Assembly: GCF_011064285.1 (NCBI RefSeq)
Contig: NZ_CP049331.1
Coordinates: 496,001-560,000, forward strand
From: Vibrio ziniensis
GTDB lineage: Bacteria; Pseudomonadota; Gammaproteobacteria; Enterobacterales; Vibrionaceae
Length of the DNA: 64,000 bases
Direction: 5' to 3'
The position numbers and the translations under genes are program-made. The notes below the pieces were generated by a model. The model was not told the DNA's origin and ran no database searches. It saw only the letters and a program-made list of their open reading frames with translations. Each line of letters begins with the position of its first letter. The first letter of the stretch is position 1. Of this stretch, positions 1-9,530 are shown piece after piece.

Positions 1-1
1 C

Positions 2-469
2 GAGAGAGGCCATGCTGCTGCATTACTGCCTTATGATGTCGTTCGAGATCAAGTGGTTATTATTGAACAAATTCGAGTTGGAACACTCGAACAAAAACGA
101 CCTTGGCAATTAGAAATTGTTGCTGGCATTATCGATCGTGACGAAAGTGCACTTGACGTTGTAAGAAGAGAAGCGGTTGAAGAGGCCGGTGTTGAAATCG
201 GACGAATTGAAACGGTAACCTCTTATTATCCTTCAGCTGGTGGATGTTCTGAAAAATTAGATGTTTACGTCGGTGAAGTTGATTCCTCACAAGCAAAAGG
301 TATTCATGGTTTAGACTATGAAGGTGAGGATATTAAAGTACATGTAATGAGCCGCCAGCAGGCTTATCAGTTGGTAAAAGATGGTGTCATTGAAAATGGT
401 GCTTCTATTATTGCATTACAGTGGTTAGAACTGAATTACGAGAATTTGAGAACCGAATGGCTGAAGTAA
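2..469 (+). CDS. nudF: ADP-ribose pyrophosphatase, 3' part (5' end outside window)
   Basis: Nudix hydrolase that splits ADP-ribose into AMP and ribose 5-phosphate. The reading frame is open from base 2, and its first residues (ERGHAAALLPYDVVRDQVVI) match the region before the Nudix domain of NudF, so the N-terminus lies upstream of the window. The Nudix box is visible at about bases 128-196: G-x5-E, then REAVEEAGV. The TAA stop overlaps the ATG of the next gene (TAATG), which implies translational coupling. This gene heads the conserved nudF-yqiB-cpdA-yqiA-parE run of gamma-proteobacteria. Identification is by family resemblance. Confidence 0.93.
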   Translation, partial: ERGHAAALLPYDVVRDQVVIIEQIRVGTLEQKRPWQLEIVAGIIDRDESALDVVRREAVEEAGVEIGRIETVTSYYPSAGGCSEKLDVYVGEVDSSQAKGIHGLDYEGEDIKVHVMSRQQAYQLVKDGVIENGASIIALQWLELNYENLRTEWLK

Positions 470-906
470 TGGTGAAAAGACCATATCACGTAGATCTAAA
501 AGAACTGATGCGAGTTTATGAAACAAACTACGCTAAGTTAAACGCTTTGCTGCCAACTCAGCCGAGTGTTGATGATTTACGTTGCTATCAAGCTGCCCAA
601 ATGACATATCAACTTCAAGTGCTAGAAGTCACAAAGTACACAACTTTGGTGGAGATCTGTCAAAGTGATGATATTTCAGTGTTTCCATTACCAACCATGT
701 CTGTCAGGCTGTACCACGACGCTCGTGTAGCAGAAGTGCATACTAGTGATCATCTCAGTAGGATAAAAGCTCGCCATGACTATCCGAACGAGAAAATGGT
801 ACAAAAAGACGAAAAGGCACAAATTAATCGTTTCTTAGGTGATTGGCTAACTTTCTGTTTGAAACATGGAATTAGCCGACAACCGATTAATTTTAGTCAT
901 CCATAA
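469..906 (+). CDS. yqiB: DUF1249 family protein YqiB
   Basis: Conserved protein of unknown biochemical function, 145 residues, close to the 140 of the E. coli protein. Recognisable family stretches are VRLYHDARVAEV and ARHDYPNEKMVQKDEKAQIN. The ATG at 469 overlaps the nudF stop by one base and gives the family's usual N-terminus (MVKRPYHVD). An in-frame ATG at 457 inside nudF is a less likely start. It sits between nudF and cpdA, as in Enterobacteriaceae. No signal peptide or membrane segment is seen, so it is probably cytoplasmic. Confidence 0.88.
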   Translation: MVKRPYHVDLKELMRVYETNYAKLNALLPTQPSVDDLRCYQAAQMTYQLQVLEVTKYTTLVEICQSDDISVFPLPTMSVRLYHDARVAEVHTSDHLSRIKARHDYPNEKMVQKDEKAQINRFLGDWLTFCLKHGISRQPINFSHP

Positions 907-924
907 TAGTTAGGTTTATCGAAT

Positions 925-1746
925 TTGAACGTGTCGCTCAGTATAGACAATCCAGATAGCATAAAGCTTGTACAGATAACGGATACACATTTATTCGCGC
1001 CCGATGACGGCTGCTTGCTCAGCGTTAATACCGCCGACAGCTTTCGCGCAGTAGTTAAAGAGATTTGTGCCAAGCAAATACAGTATGACGCCATCCTCGC
1101 AACTGGTGATATTTCTCAGGATCATAGTGCTGAATCGTATCAGCGCTTTTCTGATGGTATTCAATTGTTGAAAAAAGACTGCTTCTGGTTACCTGGAAAT
1201 CACGACTATAAACCCAATATGGGGGGGGTATTACCCTCGCCACAGATTCGCACTGCTGAACATGTATTGCTTGGTGAACACTGGCAGATGGTATTGCTTG
1301 ATTCTCAAGTCGTCGGTGTTCCTCATGGTCGTTTGAGCGACCATCAGTTGGTTCTATTAGAAGAGAAGCTGGCTCAGCATCCTGAACGATATACTTTGGT
1401 TCTTCTGCATCATCATCCTTTGTTGGTTGGAAGTGCATGGCTTGACCAACACACTTTGAAAGACAGTGAATCATTTTGGGATGTGGTGAAGTGCCACACC
1501 AATGTGAAAGCTGTATTGTGTGGTCACGTGCATCAGAATATGGATAAAGAACACTTAGGCGTTAGAGTGATGGCAACGCCTTCGACTTGCGTACAATTTA
1601 AGCCTAACTCGAATGAATTTGCGCTAGATAAAACATCACCAGGTTGGCGTGAGCTAGAGTTATGCTCAGATGGTTCGGTTATTAGCGCAGTAAAACGCTT
1701 ACCTAATGGTGTTTTCCAACCAGATTTTGATGCTAGTGGATACTGA
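925..1746 (+). CDS. cpdA: 3',5'-cyclic AMP phosphodiesterase CpdA
   Basis: Calcineurin-like metallophosphoesterase that hydrolyses cAMP to AMP and so tunes CRP signalling. The class III phosphodiesterase metal-binding motifs appear in order: ITDTH (D-x-H), ATGDISQD, PGNHD, LLHHHP and GHVH. The length of 273 residues fits the family. The start is taken as TTG at 925; GTG at 931 is an alternative, and there is no ATG with a convincing ribosome site. The gene ends one base before the yqiA ATG. The coding sequence contains a run of eight G at 1221-1228 (see findings). Confidence 0.92.
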   Translation: MNVSLSIDNPDSIKLVQITDTHLFAPDDGCLLSVNTADSFRAVVKEICAKQIQYDAILATGDISQDHSAESYQRFSDGIQLLKKDCFWLPGNHDYKPNMGGVLPSPQIRTAEHVLLGEHWQMVLLDSQVVGVPHGRLSDHQLVLLEEKLAQHPERYTLVLLHHHPLLVGSAWLDQHTLKDSESFWDVVKCHTNVKAVLCGHVHQNMDKEHLGVRVMATPSTCVQFKPNSNEFALDKTSPGWRELELCSDGSVISAVKRLPNGVFQPDFDASGY

Positions 1747-1747
1747 T

Positions 1748-2335
1748 ATGTCAAAACGTCCAACACTTCTGCTTTATATTCATGGCTTTAACAGTTCACC
1801 TTTGTCGCACAAAGCGCAAGTCATGAGTGAATATTGCCGAAATTATCGTCCTGATATTAAAGTTGTTGTTCCAAAATTGCCAAGTTACCCTGCTCAAGCA
1901 GCAAAGCATCTTCTTGATGTGGTTAATCAATATAAAAATGATTACCAAATTGGTTTAGTTGGAAGTTCGTTAGGCGGCTATCTATCAACTTGGCTAAATG
2001 CCCAGTTTGGTTTTCCCGCGGTGTTAGTCAATCCTGCGGTCAAACCTTATGAACTTTTAGCAGACTTTCTTGGGGAGCAAGAGAATCCTTATACCCAAGA
2101 GCGTTACGTTTTGGATGAGTCCCATATTCAAGAGTTGAAAGAGTTGGATGTTCCTGTATTGAAATCACCGCAAGATTTTTGGTTGCTACAACAGACAGAA
2201 GATGAAGTACTCGATTACCGCCAAGCTGTTGAAAAGTACACCGACTCAAAGCAGACGGTGGAAGAGGGGGGGGACCACAGTTTTATTGATTTTGAACGTT
2301 ATCCTGCCCAAATCATCGAGTTCTTAGACTTGTAG
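1748..2335 (+). CDS. yqiA: YqiA-family alpha/beta hydrolase (esterase)
   Basis: Small esterase of the alpha/beta hydrolase fold, 195 residues. It has the oxyanion-side motif IHGFNSSP near residue 11, the nucleophile elbow GSSLGG with serine 74, and a C-terminal GGDHSF holding the likely catalytic histidine. The ATG at 1748 directly follows the cpdA stop. The natural substrate is not known; the E. coli protein has esterase activity on short acyl esters. A G8 tract at 2266-2273 encodes the glycines just before the catalytic-histidine region. It is part of the nudF-to-parE gene run. Confidence 0.88.
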   Translation: MSKRPTLLLYIHGFNSSPLSHKAQVMSEYCRNYRPDIKVVVPKLPSYPAQAAKHLLDVVNQYKNDYQIGLVGSSLGGYLSTWLNAQFGFPAVLVNPAVKPYELLADFLGEQENPYTQERYVLDESHIQELKELDVPVLKSPQDFWLLQQTEDEVLDYRQAVEKYTDSKQTVEEGGDHSFIDFERYPAQIIEFLDL

Positions 2336-2375
2336 CCTTTTCATTGGGGTTAGAGTCATAATTTTGCTCGTCACT

Positions 2376-2399
2376 GACTGATGTCTCTTGACATCGGTC
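2376..2399. repeat. Hairpin in the yqiA-parE gap
   Basis: Inverted repeat GACTGATGTC-TCTT-GACATCGGTC, a ten-base stem with one G:T pair. No T-run follows, so a simple intrinsic terminator is not supported. It may be a processing or attenuation structure ahead of parE. Confidence 0.5.
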
Positions 2400-2546
2400 G
2401 CTCTCTTCCAGAGTATGTTCCTCTTAGACTTTTCTCGTTTAAGTGTTAAAAAACACGTTAATTCTTGACTTATTGTTAGAAAAATAAAGCGTTAATAAAC
2501 GAGATGTAAAGTTACCAATTATTTATCGATAAAAGCATTACATATT

Positions 2547-4427
2547 ATGACAGAGCAATATAATGCTGGAGCCATTGAAGTCCTTAATGGCTTAGAACCA
2601 GTGCGTCGCAGGCCTGGGATGTACACGGATACAACGCGCCCAAACCACCTTGGACAAGAGGTGATCGACAACAGTGTCGATGAAGCGTTGGCCGGACATG
2701 CCACAAAGGTTCAGGTGATCCTACATGCCGATCAATCTCTAGAAGTGATTGATGATGGTCGGGGGATGCCTGTAGATATTCACCCAGAAGAAAAAATTTC
2801 TGGTGTAGAGCTTATTTTCTGTAAGCTCCACGCTGGTGGTAAGTTCTCCAACAAAAACTACCAATTTTCAGGTGGTCTACACGGTGTAGGTATCTCGGTC
2901 GTAAACGCGCTTTCTAAGCGTGTGGAAGTGGCAGTGCGTCGCGACGGTCAAATTTATGAAATTGCTTTCGAACACGGTAACAAAGTTTCTGATCTTACTG
3001 TGACGGGGACTTGTGGTCGCCGTAATCGTGGTACTAGCGTCCATTTCTGGCCTGATAGCTCTTATTTCGATTACTCCAACTTCTCTGTATCTCGTTTAGT
3101 CAACAACTTGCGTGCAAAAGCGGTGCTGTGCCCAGGGCTTGAAATCACTTTTAGCGACAAGGTGAATGACAAAGAGTACCGCTGGTTTTATGAAGATGGT
3201 TTAAAAGACTATTTAATTGAAGGCATTAAAGATTCGGTAGTATTACCGGAAGAGCCATTCACGGGGGCATTTAGCGCTGAAACTGAAGCCGTCACATGGG
3301 CTGTTATTTGGCTACCTGAAGGTGGTGAGTTAATCACGGAAAGTTACGCTAACTTGATCCCAACGGCTCAAGGCGGGACACATGTCAATGGATTACGTCA
3401 GGGCTTATTAGATGCTATGCGTGAGTTCTGCGAATTCCGCAATTTGCTTCCACGTGGTATGAAACTCACAGGCGAAGATGTTTTTGACCGTTGTGCGTAT
3501 GTTCTTTCGGTGAAAATGCAAGATCCACAGTTTGCTAGCCAAACCAAAGAGCGTCTCTCTTCTCGCCAAACGGCAGCTTTCGTTTCTGGTGTTGTGAAAG
3601 ACTCGTTCAGTTTATGGCTGAATGAAAAACCACAGCTTGCCGAGCAATTAGCCGAAGTCTGTATTGCAAATGCTCACAGCCGTATGCGAGCGAGCAAAAA
3701 AGTCGTACGTAAGAAAGTGGCTTCAGGTCCTGCATTGCCGGGTAAGCTGACCGATTGTTCAGTACAAGATCTTAACCGCACTGAAATCTTCTTCGTGGAA
3801 GGGGACTCTGCGGGCGGTAGTGCTAAGCAAGCTCGTGACCGTGAGTTTCAAGCGGTAATGCCTCTGCGTGGTAAAATTTTGAATACTTGGGAAGTTTCTG
3901 CTGATCAGGTTCTTGCTTCTCAAGAAGTTCACGATATCTCAGTTGCTTTGGGCATTGACCCAGATAGCGATGACTTAAGCGGATTACGCTATGGTAAAAT
4001 TTGTATTCTTGCCGATGCGGACTCGGATGGTCTTCATATCGCAACACTGTTGTGTGCCCTATTTACTAAGCACTTCCAAGCGTTGACTAAAGCTGGCCAT
4101 ATCTATGTTGCTATGCCACCTCTCTATCGTATCGATTGCGGTAAAGAAGTTTTCTACGCGTTAGATGACGCAGAGAAAGATGGTATTTTGGAACGACTAA
4201 GCCAGAAGAAAGCCAAGATTAACGTTCAGCGATTCAAAGGATTGGGTGAAATGAACCCACTTCAATTGCGTGAAACGACGATGGATCCGAACACTCGCCG
4301 TTTAGTTCAGCTCACTATTGATGATGAGAGTGCAACTGACGAGATGATGGACATGCTACTAGGCAAGAAACGTGCAGATGACCGCCGTACTTGGCTACAA
4401 AGCAATGGCGATTTGGCTGAGGTGTAA
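2547..4427 (+). CDS. parE: DNA topoisomerase IV subunit B
   Basis: ATPase subunit of topoisomerase IV, which decatenates daughter chromosomes. The length of 626 residues matches ParE rather than the longer GyrB. The GHKL ATPase domain is N-terminal (VLNGLEPVRRRPGMY, DDGRGMP, GGLHGVG). The TOPRIM domain follows, with FFVEGDSAGGSA and the metal-binding DADSDG. The C-terminus contains the QRFKGLGEMN motif. The stop lies three bases before the parC ATG, so the two subunits are probably co-translated. A 211-bp gap separates it from yqiA, so it may have its own promoter. Confidence 0.97.
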   Translation: MTEQYNAGAIEVLNGLEPVRRRPGMYTDTTRPNHLGQEVIDNSVDEALAGHATKVQVILHADQSLEVIDDGRGMPVDIHPEEKISGVELIFCKLHAGGKFSNKNYQFSGGLHGVGISVVNALSKRVEVAVRRDGQIYEIAFEHGNKVSDLTVTGTCGRRNRGTSVHFWPDSSYFDYSNFSVSRLVNNLRAKAVLCPGLEITFSDKVNDKEYRWFYEDGLKDYLIEGIKDSVVLPEEPFTGAFSAETEAVTWAVIWLPEGGELITESYANLIPTAQGGTHVNGLRQGLLDAMREFCEFRNLLPRGMKLTGEDVFDRCAYVLSVKMQDPQFASQTKERLSSRQTAAFVSGVVKDSFSLWLNEKPQLAEQLAEVCIANAHSRMRASKKVVRKKVASGPALPGKLTDCSVQDLNRTEIFFVEGDSAGGSAKQARDREFQAVMPLRGKILNTWEVSADQVLASQEVHDISVALGIDPDSDDLSGLRYGKICILADADSDGLHIATLLCALFTKHFQALTKAGHIYVAMPPLYRIDCGKEVFYALDDAEKDGILERLSQKKAKINVQRFKGLGEMNPLQLRETTMDPNTRRLVQLTIDDESATDEMMDMLLGKKRADDRRTWLQSNGDLAEV

Positions 4428-4430
4428 TGA

Positions 4431-6710
4431 ATGACGACTGAAATTAATTTCGAGGGCGTTGAACAGCTTCCAATGCGTAAGTTTACGGAAGATGCTTACC
4501 TCAACTACTCGATGTACGTAATCATGGACCGTGCCTTGCCATACATTGGCGATGGTTTAAAACCGGTTCAACGACGCATTATTTATGCAATGTCGGAGCT
4601 TGGGCTTTCTGCTGCAGCAAAATACAAAAAATCGGCACGTACCGTTGGTGACGTATTAGGTAAATACCACCCGCACGGCGACTCTGCGTGTTATGAAGCG
4701 ATGGTATTAATGGCTCAGCCGTTCTCTTACCGTTACCCACTGGTTGATGGTCAAGGTAACTGGGGTGCGCCAGATGACCCGAAATCTTTTGCGGCAATGC
4801 GTTATACAGAAGCGAAATTGTCGAAGTTTGCTGAAGTATTGTTAGGCGAACTTGGCCAAGGTAACGTTGATTGGCAACCAAACTTTGATGGCACAATGAA
4901 AGAGCCACAAATGCTGCCAGCGCGTCTACCGCACATCTTACTTAACGGTGTTACGGGAATCGCGGTTGGTATGGCGACAGATATTCCGCCACACAACGTA
5001 CGCGAAATTGCCGATGCGACTATCCACCTTATCGATAATCCGAGTTCAGAACTCTCTGAAGTGATGCAATTTGTGAAAGGACCGGATTACCCGACTGAAG
5101 CGGAAATCATTTCTCCTAAAGATGAGTTGGAAAAAATCTATCGTACCGGTCGTGGTAGTATCAAAGCTCGTGCTATTTGGCACAAAGAAGGCTCTGATAT
5201 CGTTATCACCGCCCTGCCACACCAAGTGTCTGGTGCAAAACTTCTGGAACAAATAGCAAACCAGATGCGTGCCAAGAAACTACCGATGGTTGATGACTTA
5301 CGTGACGAGTCTGATCATGAAAACCCGACTCGTATCGTTATCGTGCCACGCTCAAACCGTGTCGATTGTGACTTGTTAATGAGCCATCTGTTTGCTTCTA
5401 CCGATTTAGAAAAAAGCTTCCGTGTAAACCTGAACATGATTGGTCTAGACAATCGTCCTCAGGTGAAAGGCTTAGTTAATATTCTAAGTGAGTGGATCGA
5501 ATTCCGTCGTAACACTGTTCGTCGTCGTTTGCAGTTCCGTCTTAATAAAGTGATGGATCGTTTACATATCTTGGAAGGTTTGTTAGTTGCTTACCTAAAC
5601 CTTGATGAAGTGATTGAGATCATCCGTACTGAAGATGATCCAAAAGCGGTCTTGATGGCTCGTTTCGGTATCACTGATATTCAAGCGGATGCGATTCTAG
5701 ACACTAGACTTCGTAACTTAGCGAAACTGGAAGAGATGAAGATCCGTGGTGAACAAGATGAACTGGAGAAAGAACGCAAGAAACTTGAAGAGTTGCTGGG
5801 TTCTGAACGTCGTCTCAACACACTGCTGAAGAAAGAGATCAAAGCTGATGCTGAGAAGTACGGTGATGATCGTCGATCACCATTGGTTGAGCGTGAAGAA
5901 GCAAAAGCGCTGACTGAGCGTGATCTGATGCCAAGTGAATTGATCACTGTTGTGTTGTCTGAAAAAGGTTGGATTCGTCATGCGAAAGGGCATGATGTGG
6001 ATGGTAACAGCCTAAGCTATAAAGCCGGTGATGCTTACTTAGCTCAAGCGAGTGGTAAGAGTAACCAGCAAGCTGTCTTCTTTGGTAGCGATGGTCGCAG
6101 TTACTCACTTGAGTCACATACTTTGCCGTCTGCTCGTGGTCAGGGCGAACCGCTAACCGGCCGATTGAACGTTGCGGAAGGTACAACCATCCGTCAGGTC
6201 ATCATGGGCGAAGAAGATCAGTTATGGCTTGTAGGCTCTGACGCAGGTTATGGCTTTGTGTGTAAAGGTACTGATCTTCTGTCTAAGAACCGTAGCGGTA
6301 AAGCACTGGTAACCTTGCCTGAAAACTCAGAGATTATGACGCCACAAGCCATAAGTGATCTGGATAGTGATGAGATCCTTACCATTACCAACTTGGGACG
6401 CATGTTGTTGTTCCCAATTAAAGATCTGCCTCAGTTAGGCAAAGGTAAAGGTAACAAGATCATCAATATTCCGGCTGCGAAATCGAAGTCTCGTGAAGAA
6501 GTTGTGTCTCATCTGATTGCATTACCAAGTGGCGCGTCGGTCACTTTGTATGCAGGTAAGCGTAAGCTTGGTCTGAAACCGAGTGATCTCGATAACTTCC
6601 GTGGTGAACGTGGTCGTCGTGGTGGGTTACTGCCAAGAGGATTGCAGCGCGTGACCGATATTGAAATTGACGCTTCAAATGCAGAATCTAACTCAGATTC
6701 TGAAGAGTAA
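4431..6710 (+). CDS. parC: DNA topoisomerase IV subunit A
   Basis: DNA-cleaving subunit of topoisomerase IV, 759 residues. The winged-helix region contains [15 protein letters not shown]; serine 85, equivalent to E. coli Ser80, is the unmutated residue at the main quinolone-resistance position. The catalytic tyrosine is Y125 in AAMRYTEA. A coiled coil rich in E and K lies at about residues 430-490, and the C-terminal beta-pinwheel follows. The stop codon coincides with the left end of a palindromic repeat element. Confidence 0.97.
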   Translation: MTTEINFEGVEQLPMRKFTEDAYLNYSMYVIMDRALPYIGDGLKPVQRRIIYAMSELGLSAAAKYKKSARTVGDVLGKYHPHGDSACYEAMVLMAQPFSYRYPLVDGQGNWGAPDDPKSFAAMRYTEAKLSKFAEVLLGELGQGNVDWQPNFDGTMKEPQMLPARLPHILLNGVTGIAVGMATDIPPHNVREIADATIHLIDNPSSELSEVMQFVKGPDYPTEAEIISPKDELEKIYRTGRGSIKARAIWHKEGSDIVITALPHQVSGAKLLEQIANQMRAKKLPMVDDLRDESDHENPTRIVIVPRSNRVDCDLLMSHLFASTDLEKSFRVNLNMIGLDNRPQVKGLVNILSEWIEFRRNTVRRRLQFRLNKVMDRLHILEGLLVAYLNLDEVIEIIRTEDDPKAVLMARFGITDIQADAILDTRLRNLAKLEEMKIRGEQDELEKERKKLEELLGSERRLNTLLKKEIKADAEKYGDDRRSPLVEREEAKALTERDLMPSELITVVLSEKGWIRHAKGHDVDGNSLSYKAGDAYLAQASGKSNQQAVFFGSDGRSYSLESHTLPSARGQGEPLTGRLNVAEGTTIRQVIMGEEDQLWLVGSDAGYGFVCKGTDLLSKNRSGKALVTLPENSEIMTPQAISDLDSDEILTITNLGRMLLFPIKDLPQLGKGKGNKIINIPAAKSKSREEVVSHLIALPSGASVTLYAGKRKLGLKPSDLDNFRGERGRRGGLLPRGLQRVTDIEIDASNAESNSDSEE

Positions 6711-6881
6711 TACCATTCTGGAAAATTTCCTGATCAGTGAATGGACGTCGATAAGCAAACCCTCCGAGCCATGGATGGCTCGGCGGAGCTTCAGGGACGA
6801 ATGAATGCGCGTTTGCGTTTGACGCCCATTCGCTGCTCGCCGATGCTCATTCTGATCATATTTTTATCTAGGATGGTATAA
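6708..6881. repeat. Palindromic dispersed repeat, copy 1
   Basis: Imperfect inverted repeat of about 174 bp between parC and yacG. The outer 30-base arms (6708-6737 and 6852-6881 reversed) agree at 21 of 30 positions and include TGATCAG/CTGATCA. Inner arms 6744-6760 and 6811-6827 also pair, as GACGTC...CAAAC with GTTTGC...GACGCC. The central core at 6767-6790 (AGCCATGGATGGCTCGGCGG onward) recurs at 35359 and 54919. No open reading frame is visible in it. It resembles a MITE or an intergenic palindromic unit. The left end begins at the parC stop codon. Confidence 0.8.
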
Positions 6882-6899
6882 TTTTGACAAATATTAGTA

Positions 6900-6927
6900 A
6901 AAAGCCCCGATATTCGGGGCTTTTTTA
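6900..6927. terminator. Bidirectional intrinsic terminator, parC / yacG
   Basis: Hairpin AAGCCCCG-atatt-CGGGGCTT flanked by A-rich and T-rich tracts on its two sides. It can stop transcription from parC (+) and from yacG (-). Confidence 0.88.
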
Positions 6928-6948
6928 TGGTTCAAATCCAATCTGAAA

Positions 6949-7152
6949 TTAAGAGTGATGCTCTTCTGACCATCCGTCTGAGTCAGACATATCAGGTGCG
7001 CCTGCGATGGCATTTTCTTCATCAGCCCATTCACCGAAATCGATCATTTGGCATTTCTTGCTGCAAAAAGGGCGATGAGGGCTTTGCTCACTCCATATTA
7101 CATCTTGTTTGCATTGAGGGCATTTCACCAAAGTAGGCTTTTGGGACGACAT
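6949..7152 (-). CDS. yacG: DNA gyrase inhibitor / zinc-binding protein YacG
   Basis: Small zinc-finger protein of 67 residues. Four cysteines in a C-x2-C-x15-C-x3-C arrangement (C11, C14, C30, C34) bind zinc, and [12 protein letters not shown] is the family signature after the finger. The E. coli homologue binds GyrB and inhibits gyrase. It lies downstream of zapD on the same strand, the usual coaE-zapD-yacG order. It ends just before a bidirectional terminator shared with parC. Confidence 0.92.
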   Translation of the reverse strand: MSSQKPTLVKCPQCKQDVIWSEQSPHRPFCSKKCQMIDFGEWADEENAIAGAPDMSDSDGWSEEHHS

Positions 7153-7197
7153 CTGGATTTCCTATTAATGATGGTTTGTGTGCTAAGAATGATTCGC

Positions 7198-7938
7198 TTA
7201 GCAGCACACAGCAAGGTCAAAGGGTATCTCTTCCGAGCTTGCTTGCCCAGTTTTAAAGTCGATAAATTTAATCGCAAAGCGATTTTTATGCCCTGAGATC
7301 ATTGGGTAGACACCGTATTCGAGCGGAATTGACAGGCGTAGGATATTGGCATCTTCAGCATCGCTTTGGAAAAATCCTGATTGAGCAATGCGAGGTTTAA
7401 ATGTGCCAGTTTCACGAGTGAGTTTAAGCCAAAGAGTTAATGCATCTAACAACGGTTTTAACGTGCTCATCCATTTATTGGCGTCTTGCGACTTTTTCTC
7501 TAGTGATAAATGTAGCCAGTAATGCAAAGCCGGAAGATCAAAACAACACGAGCCGCCAGGAAGGTTAAAACGCTGTCGAATAGCAGACAGGAAGCGATCT
7601 TCCTTTAACGATTGTCCAAAACGGTCTGCGCTCATTAGGTTACGATGAACGTCATCGACTTCATTAAGCAGTGTTGTCAGCATGTTTTGATCTACACCGT
7701 CGACATTCAGCCAACTACGATAGGTGAGGCGCTGCTTTTCGATATCTTTTGCTAGTTCACTCTTTAGCTGTATTTGCTCGAAGATTTCGAGCAGATCGAA
7801 CAGAGAGCGGAAAAATAACTGGTGCTGAATACTGTCAGCAAAGGCTGATGCTTTTTCCATCTGGTGCAGTAAAGCTTCAACTCGTAAGTAAATACGTGTC
7901 TTTTCATTCAGAGGGTGTTCAAACTTGTGTGTTGTCAT
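7198..7938 (-). CDS. zapD: Cell division protein ZapD
   Basis: FtsZ-binding protein that bundles protofilaments at the Z ring; 246 residues, the usual ZapD (YacF/DUF1342) length. Family stretches are [16 protein letters not shown] at the N-terminus and [20 protein letters not shown] in the middle. It is cytoplasmic, with no membrane segment. It lies between coaE (31 bases upstream) and yacG (45 bases downstream) on the same strand, consistent with one transcript. Confidence 0.93.
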   Translation of the reverse strand: MTTHKFEHPLNEKTRIYLRVEALLHQMEKASAFADSIQHQLFFRSLFDLLEIFEQIQLKSELAKDIEKQRLTYRSWLNVDGVDQNMLTTLLNEVDDVHRNLMSADRFGQSLKEDRFLSAIRQRFNLPGGSCCFDLPALHYWLHLSLEKKSQDANKWMSTLKPLLDALTLWLKLTRETGTFKPRIAQSGFFQSDAEDANILRLSIPLEYGVYPMISGHKNRFAIKFIDFKTGQASSEEIPFDLAVCC

Positions 7939-7969
7939 CAGATTTGCCTTGCGTCCTTTCGGTTTATTC

Positions 7970-8578
7970 TCACAGATTTTTACGGCTGATGGCTAGGTAC
8001 TTTTTGTGTAATTCTGTGATTTGAGGCAAAAGTTTCTGGTTTTTTGCATTATTTTTAATCACATCATCGGCAATGGCTAAACGTTGTTCACGAGTAGCTT
8101 GTGCCGCTAGGATAGATTTGGCCTGTTCCATAGGTACTTTATCTCGACTCATTGCCCTTTCAATTTGTGTTTCTTCATCCACATCAACCACTAAAACTCG
8201 ATCAGCCATATGCTGTAAGTTGTTCTCGGTAAGTAAAGGAACCACCAGTAACGCATAGGGTGAAGTGACCTGTTTCAGTTTTTGCTCCATTCGTTGACGA
8301 ATCATCGGATGAAGTAACTGGTTTACCCAAGCTTTTTCATTTTCATTGGCAAAGATTCGCTTTCGAAGTTCGGCTCGGTTTAGTTCACTATCTGCGGTTA
8401 ATATTTCATCGCCAAAGTGCTGATGAATAGCTTGTAGTCCTTCACTGCCTTTTTCTACGACTTGGCGAGCGATAACATCCGCATCAACAATCTCAATGCC
8501 GAATTGGTCATGAAACAGATTGGCAACTGTCGTCTTTCCGCTTGCGATACCACCGGTGAGTCCGATTATTAATGCCAT
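7970..8578 (-). CDS. coaE: Dephospho-CoA kinase
   Basis: Catalyses the last step of coenzyme A synthesis, phosphorylation of the 3'-hydroxyl of dephospho-CoA. The protein has 202 residues. The P-loop is [12 protein letters not shown] at residues 6-17, followed by the CoaE motif [13 protein letters not shown] and the later PLLTEN region. The start lies three bases after the pilD stop, so it is very likely co-transcribed with the pilus genes, as in other gamma-proteobacteria. Confidence 0.95.
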   Translation of the reverse strand: MALIIGLTGGIASGKTTVANLFHDQFGIEIVDADVIARQVVEKGSEGLQAIHQHFGDEILTADSELNRAELRKRIFANENEKAWVNQLLHPMIRQRMEQKLKQVTSPYALLVVPLLTENNLQHMADRVLVVDVDEETQIERAMSRDKVPMEQAKSILAAQATREQRLAIADDVIKNNAKNQKLLPQITELHKKYLAISRKNL

Positions 8579-8581
8579 TGT

Positions 8582-9451
8582 TTAGTACCCCAATAGGTAA
8601 GCGTAGTATCTATCAATAATCTGGTTTCCCCACAATAAAGCTATCCATCCAGCAATCGCAATGTAAGGCCCAAATGGAAAAGCTTTATCAATACCTTGTT
8701 TTTTCAATCGCAATTGAATAATACCGAACACAAGACCCACAAGAGATGAAAGCAGAATTATCAATGGTAATAACTGCCAGCCTAACCAAGCCCCAAGAGC
8801 TGCAAGTAGTTTAAAATCGCCGTATCCCATCCCTTCTTTGCCCGTTGCGAGCTTGAAACCCCAATATACAGACCAAAGAGCTAAGTAACCCGCAATAGCG
8901 CCAATAATGGCATCTTGTAAAGAGACAGAGCTAATACCTATAAGTGAAAGAGCGATGCCTCCCCAAAGTAGCGGCAGAGTGAGTTGGTCCGGCAACAACA
9001 TGGTATCTAAATCGATAAAGGTTCCGGCAATAAGGACATAGCTGAAAAACAGCAAGGCAATAGTGAAATAGCTAAAACCAAAGTGTTGTGCAACAACAAA
9101 GCTGATAGCAGCCGTTAGCAGCTCAATCAAAGGATAACGAGCACTGATGGATGTTTGACAGTGAGCGCATTTACCACGTAAAACTAACCAGCTAATAACA
9201 GGAATATTGTCGATAATACGTAGTGGCGTGTTGCAACTAGGGCAGGTTGAACGCGGTGTGCTTAGTGTCAGTTTGCCTTCTGGTGGTTGAATATTGGATT
9301 CAGGAAAGTAGTCAACACATTCCTGACGCCATTCACGTTCCATGATTTTCGGCAGTCGGTAAATCACTACGTTAAGAAAACTGCCAATAATTAAACCAAG
9401 AAGGGAGGCAAATGCTACGAAAAGCCAAGGATAGTAGTCAAAAATTTCCAT
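8582..9451 (-). CDS. pilD: Prepilin peptidase / N-methyltransferase
   Basis: Inner-membrane aspartic protease that cleaves type IV prepilin leaders and methylates the new N-terminus; 289 residues. An N-terminal membrane segment is followed by a cytoplasmic loop with two CxxC pairs (CPSCNTPL and CAHCQTSI). The catalytic aspartates lie in [11 protein letters not shown] and in [10 protein letters not shown] (the GxGD motif). Several further membrane helices are present. Vibrios also use this enzyme (VcpD in V. cholerae) for type II secretion pseudopilins, so its role is probably wider than this pilus. Confidence 0.95.
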   Translation of the reverse strand: MEIFDYYPWLFVAFASLLGLIIGSFLNVVIYRLPKIMEREWRQECVDYFPESNIQPPEGKLTLSTPRSTCPSCNTPLRIIDNIPVISWLVLRGKCAHCQTSISARYPLIELLTAAISFVVAQHFGFSYFTIALLFFSYVLIAGTFIDLDTMLLPDQLTLPLLWGGIALSLIGISSVSLQDAIIGAIAGYLALWSVYWGFKLATGKEGMGYGDFKLLAALGAWLGWQLLPLIILLSSLVGLVFGIIQLRLKKQGIDKAFPFGPYIAIAGWIALLWGNQIIDRYYAYLLGY

Positions 9452-9530
9452 TTATTTGCTCATTTGCCGCAGTGAAATCGAGGGTAATCATTAAATAACT
9501 AAGCTGTTGAATGCGTTAATGATGATTATA

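Noticed and set aside
1055..1474. Minus-strand open frame opposite cpdA
   Set aside because: Overlaps a well-identified gene with clear catalytic motifs and shows no family resemblance.
4683..4690. Quinolone-resistance change in parC
   Set aside because: The codon at residue 85 still encodes serine, the sensitive state; neighbouring residues are also usual.
5681..5947. Minus-strand open frame inside parC
   Set aside because: Ser/Arg-rich shadow of the coiled-coil codons in parC; no independent support.
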